DNA of 64,000 nucleotides from Paenibacillus sp. Soil750 (GTDB lineage Bacteria; Bacillota; Bacilli; Paenibacillales; NBRC-103111). Shown here piece after piece: positions 1 through 7,672 of this stretch. The translations under genes and the position numbers were made by a program. Each line of letters starts with the position of its first letter. The first letter of the stretch is position 1. The stretch is from NCBI RefSeq assembly GCF_001428045.1, contig NZ_LMSD01000014.1, positions 1-64,000 on the forward strand. The letters run 5' to 3'. Under the pieces are notes generated by a model. That model saw only the letters and a list, made by a program, of their open reading frames with translations. It made no database searches and was not told the origin of the DNA.

Positions 1-9
1 ATTAAAAAA

Positions 10-38
10 GATGACTCCTGATGAATTCAGAAGTCACC
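10..38 (-). terminator. Rho-independent terminator
   Basis: On the minus strand a 12-bp stem (GGTGACTTCTGA with TCAGGAGTCATC, two G-U pairs) with a 5-nt loop is followed by TTTTTT. It lies about 97 bp past the stop of the small gene ending at 135 and probably ends that transcript. The plus strand has only four T after the stem. Confidence 0.75.
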
Positions 39-134
39 TTTTAGCGGCCTAATTAGGCCATGGGGTCTTTCTTTTAAAACGTCCACAATTAGGGTCACAG
101 TTCAATTTGCCGGGGGTGGGCTGTTTTTGGTTAA

Positions 135-497
135 TTAGCCGATAAATACGAAAGCCGAAATACCAGAACGAACCGTACGTGTACGGAAGATGACACCGTC
201 TGCATCGAAAGTTCTAAGAACTAAAGTACGTGTAGTAGGGGTACCGATTGTACGGAATACAGCAGTTCCAAATGCATCAAAGCGAGCAGTTGCAAGGCGG
301 GTTCCATTTAAAGTACGAGCCTCACAGAAAAAGCCCGAAGTGACGAAAGGAACACCGGCGTTATCTACCCAAAGAATAGTAAGTCGTCTAAGTGTTTGTG
401 TAGGACCGAACTTTTTGCCCAGAGGAATGCGCGTGTACGACTTGCCGAACTTGCCAGAGTCTTTGAGAGTAGGGATGCTGCGTTTTGTGTTTTGCAT
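135..497 (-). CDS. Hypothetical Arg/Thr-rich protein, 120 aa
   Basis: I do not recognise this protein. It is 120 residues, basic, rich in Arg, Thr and Phe, and has no signal peptide or membrane segment. The C-terminal half has a repetitive beta-like pattern (RTLVLRTFDADGVIFRTRTV) that would fit a small beta-sandwich or surface/coat protein, but that is only an impression. The start is well supported: an AGAAGGAGGTGA ribosome binding site lies just upstream of the ATG at 497. It stands alone, with a strong terminator downstream. A plus-strand frame overlapping it has no comparable ribosome binding site and was discarded. Confidence 0.7.
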   Translation of the reverse strand: MQNTKRSIPTLKDSGKFGKSYTRIPLGKKFGPTQTLRRLTILWVDNAGVPFVTSGFFCEARTLNGTRLATARFDAFGTAVFRTIGTPTTRTLVLRTFDADGVIFRTRTVRSGISAFVFIG

Positions 498-758
498 GTA
501 AGTTTCACCTCCTTCTCTCTATCTGCTTATAGTAGATGTCGAAGGAGGCATGCCCGTTAACTAGATTTACCTATGTAATAGAAAATGTGTTAATAGAGTG
601 GTTGTTTAGTAGATTGGGGTTTGTGTGATGAACCCATGGTGGTACTTTAGCGGGAAAACATACAGTTAAATTCAGTGGGAATCTTCCTTTTTATACAAAT
701 AACTGTAAAAAATACATGTAATTCAAGGTTTTACGTCGGAAACAGCAGAAACTCAAAA

Positions 759-830
759 ATTAGCTACATATTTTCCAGTTAAAATAAAAATTCACGCTAA
801 AATAGGAAAAATAAATGGAGGTTTTCCAAT
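759..830. repeat. AT-rich intergenic repeat, locus A
   Basis: ATTAGCTACATATTTTCC followed by AGTTAA (759-782), and a second partial copy ending GGAGGTTTTCCAATT (about 817-831). The same motif occurs at 34199-34225, 43385-43567 and 59140-59328. The locus sits in the 738-bp gap 498-1235, which has no intact gene; the rest of that gap holds a gene remnant, a terminator and a small inverted repeat listed separately. Confidence 0.55.
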
Positions 831-876
831 TATTGAGGAGTGTGGAGTCAATTACAGCTTCGTGTAGGCACTTTGA

Positions 877-1038
877 TTACGATGAATCAGTGAGCACACA
901 GAATGTAGTGTAATCGGAATAAGACTGTCCTTCGAGTGATCCGAAAGGCTGACTTTCAATTGTTCAAACACGTCTGTACGCGCGTTGCAGTCGGCCCGTA
1001 TTGTTAATGATACGAATCTGAGTGGCCGTCAGTGAAGC
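877..1038 (-). pseudogene. Gene remnant with in-frame stops
   Basis: On the minus strand one frame reads like protein (QIRIINNTGRLQRAYRRV, stop, TIESQPFGSLEGQSYSDYTT, then FCVLTDSS, stop). The frame has an internal TGA and no start codon or ribosome binding site, and its 5' side runs directly into a terminator hairpin at 1051-1079, so it looks like the decayed middle of a gene. I do not recognise the family. The alternative is chance reading of noncoding DNA; the residue mix and the lack of such a reading in the opposite frames favour decay, but weakly. Confidence 0.4.
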
Positions 1039-1050
1039 TCAGCAAGAAGA

Positions 1051-1079
1051 AGAGACCTTTCCATTACGGAAGGGTCTCT
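1051..1079 (+). terminator. Terminator-like hairpin
   Basis: AGAGACCTTTCC pairs with GGAAGGGTCTCT over a 5-nt loop (one G-U pair), followed by TTTCC and preceded by an A/G-rich tract. No intact gene ends here on either strand, so what it terminates is unknown: a lost gene or an unannotated small RNA from the 840-1050 region are both possible. Confidence 0.5.
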
Positions 1080-1140
1080 TTCCATGTAAATAGTTCGGAT
1101 ATTTCGACTTAAATGAGCCCAGTCGGCTCAAAGGCTTACA

Positions 1141-1224
1141 TTAGTCCGATTCTACCGAACTAATTAGCAGAGTAATACGATGACAGCAGGTTAAGGGCAT
1201 TTTAAGTGGGTAAAATCGGACTAA
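1141..1224. repeat. Small inverted-repeat-bounded segment
   Basis: TTAGTCCGAT (1141-1150) is repeated exactly in inverse orientation at 1215-1224, 64 bp apart, and a further near-inverse copy (CGAACTAA) lies at 1156-1163. The segment begins 11 bp past the stop of the metallophosphoesterase gene. It could be a transcript-end hairpin or a tiny MITE-like element; a 10-bp inverted repeat at this distance also occurs by chance in a window this size. Confidence 0.3.
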
Positions 1225-1235
1225 AGCTGGCAGCG

Positions 1236-2330
1236 CTATTTCACATCATACCCCTTCGCGATGGATGGCTCGATCCATCGCTTTTCGGTATGCTCGCGGC
1301 GCAGAATAGCTACGCGATCTGGGTAAACATCGACGATGAGGCTCTGGCTAAGCGACCGCGTCTCGGGCTCATTCTTAGCGCTCCATACCTCGCGGATGGA
1401 GGCGCTGGAAGCGGCAAGAAACTTCAGCTGCTTCACTTGGCTGGTCGTTTCAACGTTCCAGTGGGTGTGCCCACTGAACAAAATGACATTCGGGTGCGCG
1501 TCAAGCAGCGCACGCAGTTCCTTGTGCTGGACGACGCCCAGCTCCAGATCCGTACCATCCAGCGTGCTCGGAAGCGGCTGGTGGAGGAATACGAACACGG
1601 GCTTGCCGGCATCCGCCGAGCTCGCCGCCGTGAGCCGCTCGCTCAGCCAGCTGAGCTGCGTGGGAGAGAGGTACGCATCCTCATTAATGGATGCGTCCAC
1701 GTCTCTATACGCTTCCCCGCTAAGGAATAGGAAGCGGTAGCCCTCTACGACAAGCTCGTGATACGGCTTGTCGTACCCCATCATGCGGTCGAATAACGCG
1801 ACCGCATTCGCACTCGACCACGAAGAATTCATCTTCGTGTAATCCATCGTGCCATCCGGCTTTCGCCACACGCCGTAGTAGTCATGGTTGCCCATGGTTG
1901 CCTGCACAGGGGCATGGGGCTGTCGGCTGAGCAGCGCCAGCAAGCTGCGATAATCGCTCTCACTGCCGTTCGTGAGATCACCGTTCAGAACAAGCAACTT
2001 GCTGTCTGGGCGCAGCTCATGGTGATCCGCGAGCGCTTGCCGCAGAAGCAACTGAGAAGCGGAGTCGGTCGATATGATATGAACGTCGCTCATCACCGAG
2101 AAAGAAAACAACGGTGCAGCGGTTTGCGGCTCTACTTGTGCAGCAACAGTTTTCAGCTCATCTTGTGCCGCAGCAAGTTGTGAATCCTCATGTGCAATAG
2201 TGGTTTGCGGCGCCACTTGTACTGTCGCATGCTGTGACGCGCGAGTAGACTTTATTTCTTCTCCAACAGGGTTAATCAACGCAAACCCCAACAAAACCAC
2301 CAAACTACTCCGTATGATAGATAGAAACAT
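1236..2330 (-). CDS. Secreted calcineurin-like metallophosphoesterase
   Basis: A 364-residue protein of the calcineurin-like phosphoesterase superfamily. The metal-binding motifs appear in order: SDVH, LNGDLTNGS, GNHDYY, FLHQP and SGHTHW, so the dinuclear active site looks complete. The N-terminus chosen here (FLSIIRSSLVVLLGFALI) is a signal peptide or membrane anchor, followed by a Thr/Gln/Ala-rich linker of about 50 residues, so the enzyme should act outside the membrane on an unknown phosphoester. The ATG at 2330 is preferred over one 11 codons upstream because AAGGTAGGG lies just before it. It is monocistronic, and the substrate cannot be told from sequence. Confidence 0.85.
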   Translation of the reverse strand: MFLSIIRSSLVVLLGFALINPVGEEIKSTRASQHATVQVAPQTTIAHEDSQLAAAQDELKTVAAQVEPQTAAPLFSFSVMSDVHIISTDSASQLLLRQALADHHELRPDSKLLVLNGDLTNGSESDYRSLLALLSRQPHAPVQATMGNHDYYGVWRKPDGTMDYTKMNSSWSSANAVALFDRMMGYDKPYHELVVEGYRFLFLSGEAYRDVDASINEDAYLSPTQLSWLSERLTAASSADAGKPVFVFLHQPLPSTLDGTDLELGVVQHKELRALLDAHPNVILFSGHTHWNVETTSQVKQLKFLAASSASIREVWSAKNEPETRSLSQSLIVDVYPDRVAILRREHTEKRWIEPSIAKGYDVK

Positions 2331-2515
2331 AGAAACCCTACCTTTCAATAAGTGTGTCGTCATGTGCTTTTTCTTTTCTATGTCTTTAACCAGCTCTTCT
2401 TGTATTCAACCATTTCTTGTCCTTTATCTTTACTTAGACCGGTTCCCACCCCACGCCCTACTGGTATTCCCCTGCAAAAAAGAAATTATTTAACTACCCA
2501 ATTTTTGTATTACGC

Positions 2516-2566
2516 TTGACTTCAACGTTATTTGGTTGTATGGTTAGTTACATGAGTAACTAACCA
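2516..2566 (+). promoter_or_regulatory. Promoter and operator of the GntR/ABC operon
   Basis: TTGACT (2516-2521), 17-bp spacer, TATGGT (2539-2544) is a good sigma-A promoter. Overlapping the -10 and the start point is a perfect inverted repeat, TGGTTAGTTAC (2541-2551), 4-bp centre, GTAACTAACCA (2556-2566). Position and symmetry indicate the operator at which the GntR protein encoded next represses its own operon. Confidence 0.8.
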
Positions 2567-2595
2567 ATGTAGTGATGAAAGCGGTGGTGAGAATT

Positions 2596-2964
2596 GTGGG
2601 ATTTATGATGGACGATAGCCGCCCGATTTTTGTGCAAATCGCAGAGCAGATTGAGGATGACATTATCGAATCACGCATGCTGGAAGAATCGCAGGTTCCT
2701 TCTACGAATCAATTTGCAGCCTTTTATCAGATCAATCCGGCAACGGCAGCGAAGGGTGTTAACCTGCTAGTGGACCAAGGGATTTTATACAAGAAGCGTG
2801 GCATTGGCATGTTTGTAGCGGAGGGAGCGAGGGCGAAGCTGATGGAGAAGCGTAAAGAACTTTTTTACGAGCAATATGTCGTGACGATGGTGAGGGAAGC
2901 CGAGAAGTTAGGCATAACGGTAGAGCAATTAACGGAAATGGTGCGGAGAGGGGAGAAAGCGTAA
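2596..2964 (+). CDS. GntR-family regulator, YtrA subfamily
   Basis: A 122-residue repressor with an N-terminal winged helix (PIFVQIAEQIEDDIIESRML, then LEESQVPSTNQFAAFYQINPA) and a short C-terminal dimerisation helix region, the compact layout of the YtrA subfamily rather than the large effector domains of other GntR proteins. YtrA-type regulators typically control an adjacent ABC transporter and respond to cell-envelope-active compounds, which fits the two genes that follow. GTG at 2596 is chosen because GGTGGTGA lies 5 nt upstream; ATG at 2605 or 2608 are alternatives. Its stop overlaps the next start by one base (TAATG). Confidence 0.85.
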   Translation: MGFMMDDSRPIFVQIAEQIEDDIIESRMLEESQVPSTNQFAAFYQINPATAAKGVNLLVDQGILYKKRGIGMFVAEGARAKLMEKRKELFYEQYVVTMVREAEKLGITVEQLTEMVRRGEKA

Positions 2965-3860
2965 TGACGAACGTTGTTGAGGTAAAAGGACTGACGAAGG
3001 CCTATGGCCAAGTTAAGGCTGTTGACGGGGTCAGCTTCACGGTAGAAGCGAACAAAATCTACGGCTTACTCGGCAGAAATGGCGCAGGCAAAACAACCAT
3101 CATGCATATGATCTCCGCACAGCAGTTCGCGACAAGCGGTGAGCTCAAGGTGTTTGGCGAAGAGCCTTTTGAGAATAGTCAGGTGCTGAATCAGATTTGT
3201 TTTATTAAAGAGAGCCAGAAATATCCGGATACTTTCCGTATTATTGACGTGCTGGCGGTTGCCAAAACCTTATACCCGAACTGGGATGATGCGTATGCTA
3301 ACGCGTTAATTGAAGATTTTCGACTTCCGATCAAAAGGAAAATTAAAAAGCTCTCCAGAGGCATGCTCTCCTCGGTGGGTATTGTGGTGGGGCTCGCTAG
3401 CCGCGCGCCATTGACGATCTTCGATGAGCCGTATCTGGGGCTGGATGCTGTAGCGCGTGTACTTTTCTATGATCGTCTGTTGGAAGATTACGCGGAGCAC
3501 CCTCGAACCGTCATTCTTTCTACACATCTCATTGATGAGGTGAGTCGACTACTTGAGCATGTTCTAGTGATCGACAACGGCAAGATAATTCTAAATGAAG
3601 ATGCTGATGCGCTTCGCGGCCGTGCTTGTATGGTTTCAGGTTTGAAATCAGCGGTAGATGCGTTCGTACGGGGAAAAGAAGTGCTGGAGCGAACAGCAAT
3701 TGGTTCTGCTGCAACAGCGACCATCATGGGGGCTCTTTCGGTGCAAGATCGCAAATACGCCGAAGAATTAGGACTGGAATTCGCTCCAGTTTCCATCCAG
3801 CAGCTCATTGTTCATCTGACACGCACGCAAGTCGCGGGAAAGGGGTCTGAATTACTATGA
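2964..3860 (+). CDS. ABC transporter ATP-binding protein, YtrB-like
   Basis: A 298-residue ABC ATPase. Walker A is GRNGAGKTT (about residues 37-45), the signature is LSRGM (instead of LSGGQ) and Walker B is LTIFDEPYLGLD, followed by the H-loop in STHLIDE. A C-terminal region of about 80 residues lies beyond the nucleotide-binding domain. It is translationally coupled to the regulator upstream and to the membrane subunit downstream (4-bp overlap), so the three form one operon. By analogy with YtrB/BcrA-type exporters, a role in envelope stress or drug efflux is likely; the substrate is not evident. Confidence 0.88.
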   Translation: MTNVVEVKGLTKAYGQVKAVDGVSFTVEANKIYGLLGRNGAGKTTIMHMISAQQFATSGELKVFGEEPFENSQVLNQICFIKESQKYPDTFRIIDVLAVAKTLYPNWDDAYANALIEDFRLPIKRKIKKLSRGMLSSVGIVVGLASRAPLTIFDEPYLGLDAVARVLFYDRLLEDYAEHPRTVILSTHLIDEVSRLLEHVLVIDNGKIILNEDADALRGRACMVSGLKSAVDAFVRGKEVLERTAIGSAATATIMGALSVQDRKYAEELGLEFAPVSIQQLIVHLTRTQVAGKGSELL

Positions 3861-4540
3861 ACCGAGTTAAGCAAGTCGTCATGCTTCATCTAAGGAACAA
3901 GAACACATGGTTTTTGGTTCCATGGGCCATCCTGGGCGCTAATTTTCTGATCAATGCTTTAATTGCTCTTTCATTTAATGACGGTGAAACCGTCAATACG
4001 GGTGCGGTTGCTTCTGTTTTCGTATACGCATTTATAGCAGGTACGCTGACGATAAAAGAAACGTTCCCATTCGCCATCGGTCTTAGTATTCGGAGAAAAG
4101 ATTATTTCTTTGGTACAGCCTTGACTGTCCTTTTAGTAAATAGCATTTCGGGGATTGCTCTAACCATTCTTTCGGCCATTGAACAAGCAACAGACGGGTG
4201 GAACGTGAATTTGCATCTGTTTAAAATAGGTTTTCTAAGCGATCTACCGTACATCGGTATACTGGGGTTTAATATCCTCGTATTGGTACACTGTTTTTTC
4301 CTCGGGTTTGCTATTTCTAGCTTGCATCGCCGTTTTGGCAGCATGTCCATGTACGTCTTTTTTACAGCGATGCTGCTTATTGGGACAATTGGTTCCTATA
4401 CGATGACACATTTCGATCTATGGAGCGATTTTGGCCATTGGGTAGCTGATCATTATATGGGTTTGTTCTGGTATATGATCCCTTTGGTCGTTATCTATTC
4501 GCTCATTTCCTATGGGTTGCTGCGCAAAGCAGCTGTATAA
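3857..4540 (+). CDS. ABC-2-type membrane permease subunit
   Basis: A 227-residue integral membrane protein with about six hydrophobic segments (for example WFLVPWAILGANFLINALIA near residue 18 and LVHCFFLGFAISSL near residue 143). No enzyme motif. Its ATG overlaps the ATPase stop by 4 bp, so it is the membrane partner of that ATPase. No extracellular domain of note is present, so export of a small hydrophobic or amphipathic molecule is plausible. A terminator follows at 4562. Confidence 0.8.
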   Translation: MNRVKQVVMLHLRNKNTWFLVPWAILGANFLINALIALSFNDGETVNTGAVASVFVYAFIAGTLTIKETFPFAIGLSIRRKDYFFGTALTVLLVNSISGIALTILSAIEQATDGWNVNLHLFKIGFLSDLPYIGILGFNILVLVHCFFLGFAISSLHRRFGSMSMYVFFTAMLLIGTIGSYTMTHFDLWSDFGHWVADHYMGLFWYMIPLVVIYSLISYGLLRKAAV

Positions 4541-4561
4541 ATAAATATCCTGTTACAAAAC

Positions 4562-4603
4562 AAAAACGAGCCACAGAAGAGTTCTTCTGATGCTCGTTTT
4601 TTG
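4562..4603. terminator. Bidirectional terminator
   Basis: AAAAACGAGC pairs with GCTCGTTTTT around an inner AGAAGA/TCTTCT-like stem, with A and T runs on either side. It separates the plus-strand ABC operon from the minus-strand SRPBCC gene and can serve both. Confidence 0.85.
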
Positions 4604-4619
4604 TTATTTGTGTAGGTGA

Positions 4620-5147
4620 TTAAGCTGTGATTTTTGCAATGTAGTCATCCAATTGTTTGAACGTTCCGCCAAAGCCTTGTTCCATAGAGCCTTTCATTGA
4701 GGCGAAGAACTGAATTTCTTCTTCCGTCGCATTGATTGGCCCGCCGCTCATGACGACGATCGTTTTGCCATCTTCTTCAGTGAACGTTAATGTATTCAAG
4801 ATTTCAATTGGGAAGATAGGGCTGAATGGTGCACGGATTGCGTTACCTTCCGGATCTGCAAAAGAAGTCACATAGGAAAGCTTCTCTGGTGCAACAACCT
4901 CTTGATACGCGAATCGGCCAAACATTTCAAAGCCTTCCGGTGACTTCATTCCGTAGTGGAAAAGGCCGCCAGGACGAACATCTAGAGAGACGACCGTCAA
5001 CTCCATACCTGTTGGTCCCCACCATGCAGCTAGGTGCTCAGGCTCTGTCCATACTTTATAAACAAGCTCGCGAGGTGCGTTAACGATACGTGTAATCACC
5101 AATTCTGTACCTTCATGATTCATCTCAAATGTGTTTTGTTGTGTCAT
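4620..5147 (-). CDS. SRPBCC (AHSA1-like) domain protein
   Basis: A 175-residue protein of the START/SRPBCC superfamily, AHSA1 branch: VITRIVNAPRELVYKVWTEP at the N-terminus, then AAWWGPTGMELTVVSLDVRPG and the GGTFKQLDDYI helix at the C-terminus. These proteins form a hydrophobic ligand cavity, but for most members, including those beside ArsR regulators, the ligand is unknown. A GGAGG site precedes the ATG at 5147. It lies 48 bp downstream of an ArsR-family gene on the same strand, a very common pairing in Firmicutes, and is probably co-transcribed with it. Confidence 0.88.
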   Translation of the reverse strand: MTQQNTFEMNHEGTELVITRIVNAPRELVYKVWTEPEHLAAWWGPTGMELTVVSLDVRPGGLFHYGMKSPEGFEMFGRFAYQEVVAPEKLSYVTSFADPEGNAIRAPFSPIFPIEILNTLTFTEEDGKTIVVMSGGPINATEEEIQFFASMKGSMEQGFGGTFKQLDDYIAKITA

Positions 5148-5195
5148 GTCTAATCCTCCATTATATAAAATAGTTTACGGAAGCTTGATCGCGAT

Positions 5196-5531
5196 TTATT
5201 TCGGATCAGCTGGTTTGTTTTCCTTTGCCTGCAAAGCCTCTATATAGGCCTCCATCCGATCAAATCGGGTTTCCCACAGACGTCTGAAGGAACCGAGCCA
5301 ATTCTCAATGTCCTGAAGGGACTGCGGCCGCAGTTTATAGACCCTTCGATTCGCTATTGGCTGTACCTCTACGAGTCCTGCTTCACTTAGTACACGCAGA
5401 TGCTTGGAAACTTGCGGCTGACTAAGGCCGAGCCGGTCGACGATCTCCCCTACAGTAAGGGGGCCGTCTCGTAATAGCTCAACCATGCGTAAGCGATGTG
5501 GTTCGGCAAGAGCACTGAATATCGTATTCAT
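5196..5531 (-). CDS. ArsR-family winged-helix repressor
   Basis: A 111-residue ArsR/SmtB-fold regulator: NTIFSALAEPHRLRMVELL, then the recognition helix GLSQPQVSKHLRVLSEAGLV and the wing VQPIANRRVYKL. It has no cysteine pair of the metal-sensing ArsR proteins, so it belongs to the non-metal group found beside SRPBCC proteins. The ATG at 5531 is only about 7 nt from the -10 box, so the mRNA is likely leaderless; a TTG at 5567 in frame would lie inside the promoter. It probably represses itself and the downstream SRPBCC gene. Confidence 0.88.
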   Translation of the reverse strand: MNTIFSALAEPHRLRMVELLRDGPLTVGEIVDRLGLSQPQVSKHLRVLSEAGLVEVQPIANRRVYKLRPQSLQDIENWLGSFRRLWETRFDRMEAYIEALQAKENKPADPK

Positions 5532-5538
5532 GTATTGA

Positions 5539-5567
5539 ATATAACTCAAATGGAATATTCCTGTCAA
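5539..5567 (-). promoter_or_regulatory. Promoter and candidate operator of arsR-type gene
   Basis: On the minus strand TTGACA (5567-5562), 17-bp spacer, TTATAT (5544-5539). The spacer contains the perfect palindrome GGAATATTCC (5552-5561), a natural operator candidate for the encoded repressor. The ATG follows the -10 by 7 nt. Confidence 0.75.
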
Positions 5568-5802
5568 GGCATATTTGGATGGGGAAATTTATATCTGGAC
5601 TTATCTTTTTGCTGCGGAATATCGTCCATAGGTTTACTATCGTAAACAGAATAAGGTGGGAATATACAAGACAACTCTTATGGTTCTCTCTTATTGTTTC
5701 TATGTATCTAGCATTAATTTCATAGAAAATGTATAGAATGTTTACTTTTAGCCGAGTCTAGTAGCTATAACTCTATTAACTTTTCTAGGAGGAGCTATAG
5801 CT

Positions 5803-6504
5803 ATGATGTTTCGTAAACTATGTATATCGACCTTATCCTTAATTGTGTTGCTTGGTTTGTGGTTCATGCAATCGAAGGCATATTCGTATCCGACGAGCTA
5901 TGAAGATATGGATATGTCGCCTGTCTATGTGGCCTCTACGAGTGGAAGCACGGATACATCGATCGCTGAAACTCCAGCTACTGCAGTCGAGCAAGCTGCG
6001 ACAACGTACAAAGTAAGCCGAGGAGATACCCTGTTCAAAATAGCAAAGAGCTTTGAGATCGCTGTCGATGACCTCATTGCTGCCAATTCCATTTCGAATC
6101 CGAACCAACTGACGATCGGACAAAGTCTAACAATCCCTCTTGTCGCTGTAGCTGCTGCATCCGAGGGACAGCCGAAAATCATCAAAAAAGTGATTAATAC
6201 AACGTTAACCGCGTACACCGCGGGCTTTGAATCGACAGGCAAAAAAGCCTCTCATCCTACATACGGCATCACTTATAGTGGTATCAAGGCCAAGGAGGGA
6301 CGCACAATTGCTGTAGATCCAGCCGTCATTCCTTTAGGATCCACGGTGTTCATCGAAGGCATTGGCATCCGAAAAGCGGAAGATATCGGATCGGCGATTC
6401 GCGGCTCCAGAATTGATGTCTTCATGAATGATCTGGGCCAAGCGCAGGAGTTTGGTGTGAAAAAGAACGTGAAGGTGTACGTGTTAGATAGGGAAACGGT
6501 ATAG
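5803..6504 (+). CDS. Secreted LysM and 3D-domain cell wall protein
   Basis: A 233-residue exported protein. An N-terminal signal peptide (LCISTLSLIVLLGLWFMQSK) is followed by a Ser/Thr linker, one LysM domain (about 68-112, TYKVSRGDTLFKIAKSFEIA) that binds peptidoglycan, and a C-terminal 3D domain (about 128-231) with the conserved Asp pattern in AVDPAVIPLG and SRIDVFMND. The architecture is that of YocH and related muralytic proteins, in which the 3D domain is a lytic transglycosylase-like fold. AGGAGG lies 10 nt before the ATG. It is a single gene ending in a strong terminator. Confidence 0.88.
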   Translation: MMFRKLCISTLSLIVLLGLWFMQSKAYSYPTSYEDMDMSPVYVASTSGSTDTSIAETPATAVEQAATTYKVSRGDTLFKIAKSFEIAVDDLIAANSISNPNQLTIGQSLTIPLVAVAAASEGQPKIIKKVINTTLTAYTAGFESTGKKASHPTYGITYSGIKAKEGRTIAVDPAVIPLGSTVFIEGIGIRKAEDIGSAIRGSRIDVFMNDLGQAQEFGVKKNVKVYVLDRETV

Positions 6505-6526
6505 CAGCGACTATAAGTATAGAAAA

Positions 6527-6549
6527 AACCGCCGTCATTGACGGCGGTT
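6527..6549. terminator. Bidirectional terminator
   Basis: ACCGCCGTCA and TGACGGCGGT form a perfect GC-rich stem flanked by an A run and TTCTTCTTTC. It sits between the convergent LysM-3D gene and the hydrolase gene. Confidence 0.85.
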
Positions 6550-6583
6550 CTTCTTTCATTTGCAAACATACATCTTGGGTTAG

Positions 6584-7417
6584 TTATGCTCTATGTTGAT
6601 CCAACCAACCTAGTAAATCAGAAAGAAATTGCTCTCGCCCTAGGTCATCAAAAGGACGATGACGCATCGTATCGTAAGCGTAGCTCTTTTTATCTTGCGA
6701 ACCCACCAAGTGCAGGAATTGCTGAAGCTTCGCGGGGGGCGTCAATTTATCTTCTAGGCCGTATTGCAGGAGAAGGGGGAGTTGAAACGATTGTGCGTGA
6801 TTCAAAATTCTTGGAATGGCTTGGCTTAGTCCAAGGCCTAACCCTGGTGTTACGGTACTATGACGCAAAGGATCTGCTTGTAGCTTCGCCGCCATGTCGG
6901 GATCTTGCGTTAATCCTTCGACACTGCCTGATTTTTGAATGGTGAGTTGTGGTCTTATCTTCCCCAGAAGTTTAATGAGCCAACTCTCAAAGGTCGTCAT
7001 TTCATACGAAATCGCAGGAGCCACCAAAACGAGTCCACTAATCCCAGTGCCCCGATCGAGCACATAGTCCGCACTAATCACGCCCCCCATACTGTGACCA
7101 ATGATAAAGAGAGGCAATTCAGGATTTTCAGATTGGACGAGTTCTCTAAATACATGCAGATCTCCTTTGTATTCATCCCATGAGCGTATGAATCCACGAA
7201 TACCGGGGCTTCGCCCATGACCGCGCGAATCAGCCGAATAGACGATATACCCCCCCTGTACGAGTGCGTCACACATATTGACTAATCCACCGCTGTGGTC
7301 GCCATGTCCATGCACAGCAATAATGGCGCCTTTGGCTGGTACTTCTGACGGAGTGGCTCTTCTATAGAAAAGTTCAACCCCACCAATTCCCTGAAAAGTT
7401 CGCTCCGAGATGTTCAC
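6584..7417 (-). CDS. Alpha/beta hydrolase, monoacylglycerol lipase-like
   Basis: A 277-residue serine hydrolase. The oxyanion region VHGHGDHSGG (HGxG-type), the nucleophile elbow GHSMGG, and late Asp and His candidates (GLEDKLTPP and HRPFDD) form the expected triad. The layout (GRGHGRSPG after the second strand) matches the lysophospholipase/monoacylglycerol lipase branch. No signal peptide, so cytoplasmic. GTG at 7417 is chosen because AAGGAGG lies 8 nt upstream; an in-frame start further upstream has no such site. Confidence 0.82.
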   Translation of the reverse strand: MNISERTFQGIGGVELFYRRATPSEVPAKGAIIAVHGHGDHSGGLVNMCDALVQGGYIVYSADSRGHGRSPGIRGFIRSWDEYKGDLHVFRELVQSENPELPLFIIGHSMGGVISADYVLDRGTGISGLVLVAPAISYEMTTFESWLIKLLGKIRPQLTIQKSGSVEGLTQDPDMAAKLQADPLRHSTVTPGLGLGLSQAIPRILNHAQSFQLPLLLQYGLEDKLTPPAKLQQFLHLVGSQDKKSYAYDTMRHRPFDDLGREQFLSDLLGWLDQHRA

Positions 7418-7546
7418 AAGAGAATCCTCCTTACGCAATAAAGCGTGATAGTTCAAACTAGCCCTTATTTTACCATACTTCCTAAATGGCACTCACGATA
7501 ATTTTAGCTATGCCAGCAGGGGGGAATGCCCGTCTATCATAGGTCG

Positions 7547-7570
7547 TAGACCCACCCCGACTAAGGTCTA
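7547..7570 (+). promoter_or_regulatory. Candidate LiaR-type operator
   Basis: TAGACC and GGTCTA form an inverted repeat with 12-bp spacing, containing CGACTAAGGTCTAG, about 100 bp upstream of the LiaI-like gene. LiaR/VraR-family regulators bind GACT/AGTC-type half sites and control psp/lia operons in Firmicutes. The match is by eye and no liaRS genes are in the window. Confidence 0.3.
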
Positions 7571-7672
7571 GGTGCAAATACCGTCCACGGTCCGTTTTGG
7601 AAAGCCGCGATTTTACCTAGAATAAAGACATGAAGAAGACGACGACAAACAACGAAAGGCGGTGACGAAACG

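Noticed and set aside
46..59. Perfect 14-bp palindrome GGCCTAATTAGGCC
   Set aside because: Short, isolated, and without a gene start nearby; a palindrome of this size can arise by chance in 64 kb.
877..1038. TGA recoding as selenocysteine or tryptophan
   Set aside because: A second stop follows, there is no start codon and no SECIS-like context; decay is simpler.
840..1080. 6S or other known structured RNA ending at the 1051 hairpin
   Set aside because: No match to a known RNA pattern could be made, and the minus strand reads like a decayed gene over the same bases.
1206..1740. Plus-strand reading frames opposite the metallophosphoesterase
   Set aside because: The minus-strand frame has all phosphoesterase motifs; the plus frames have no motif or ribosome binding site.
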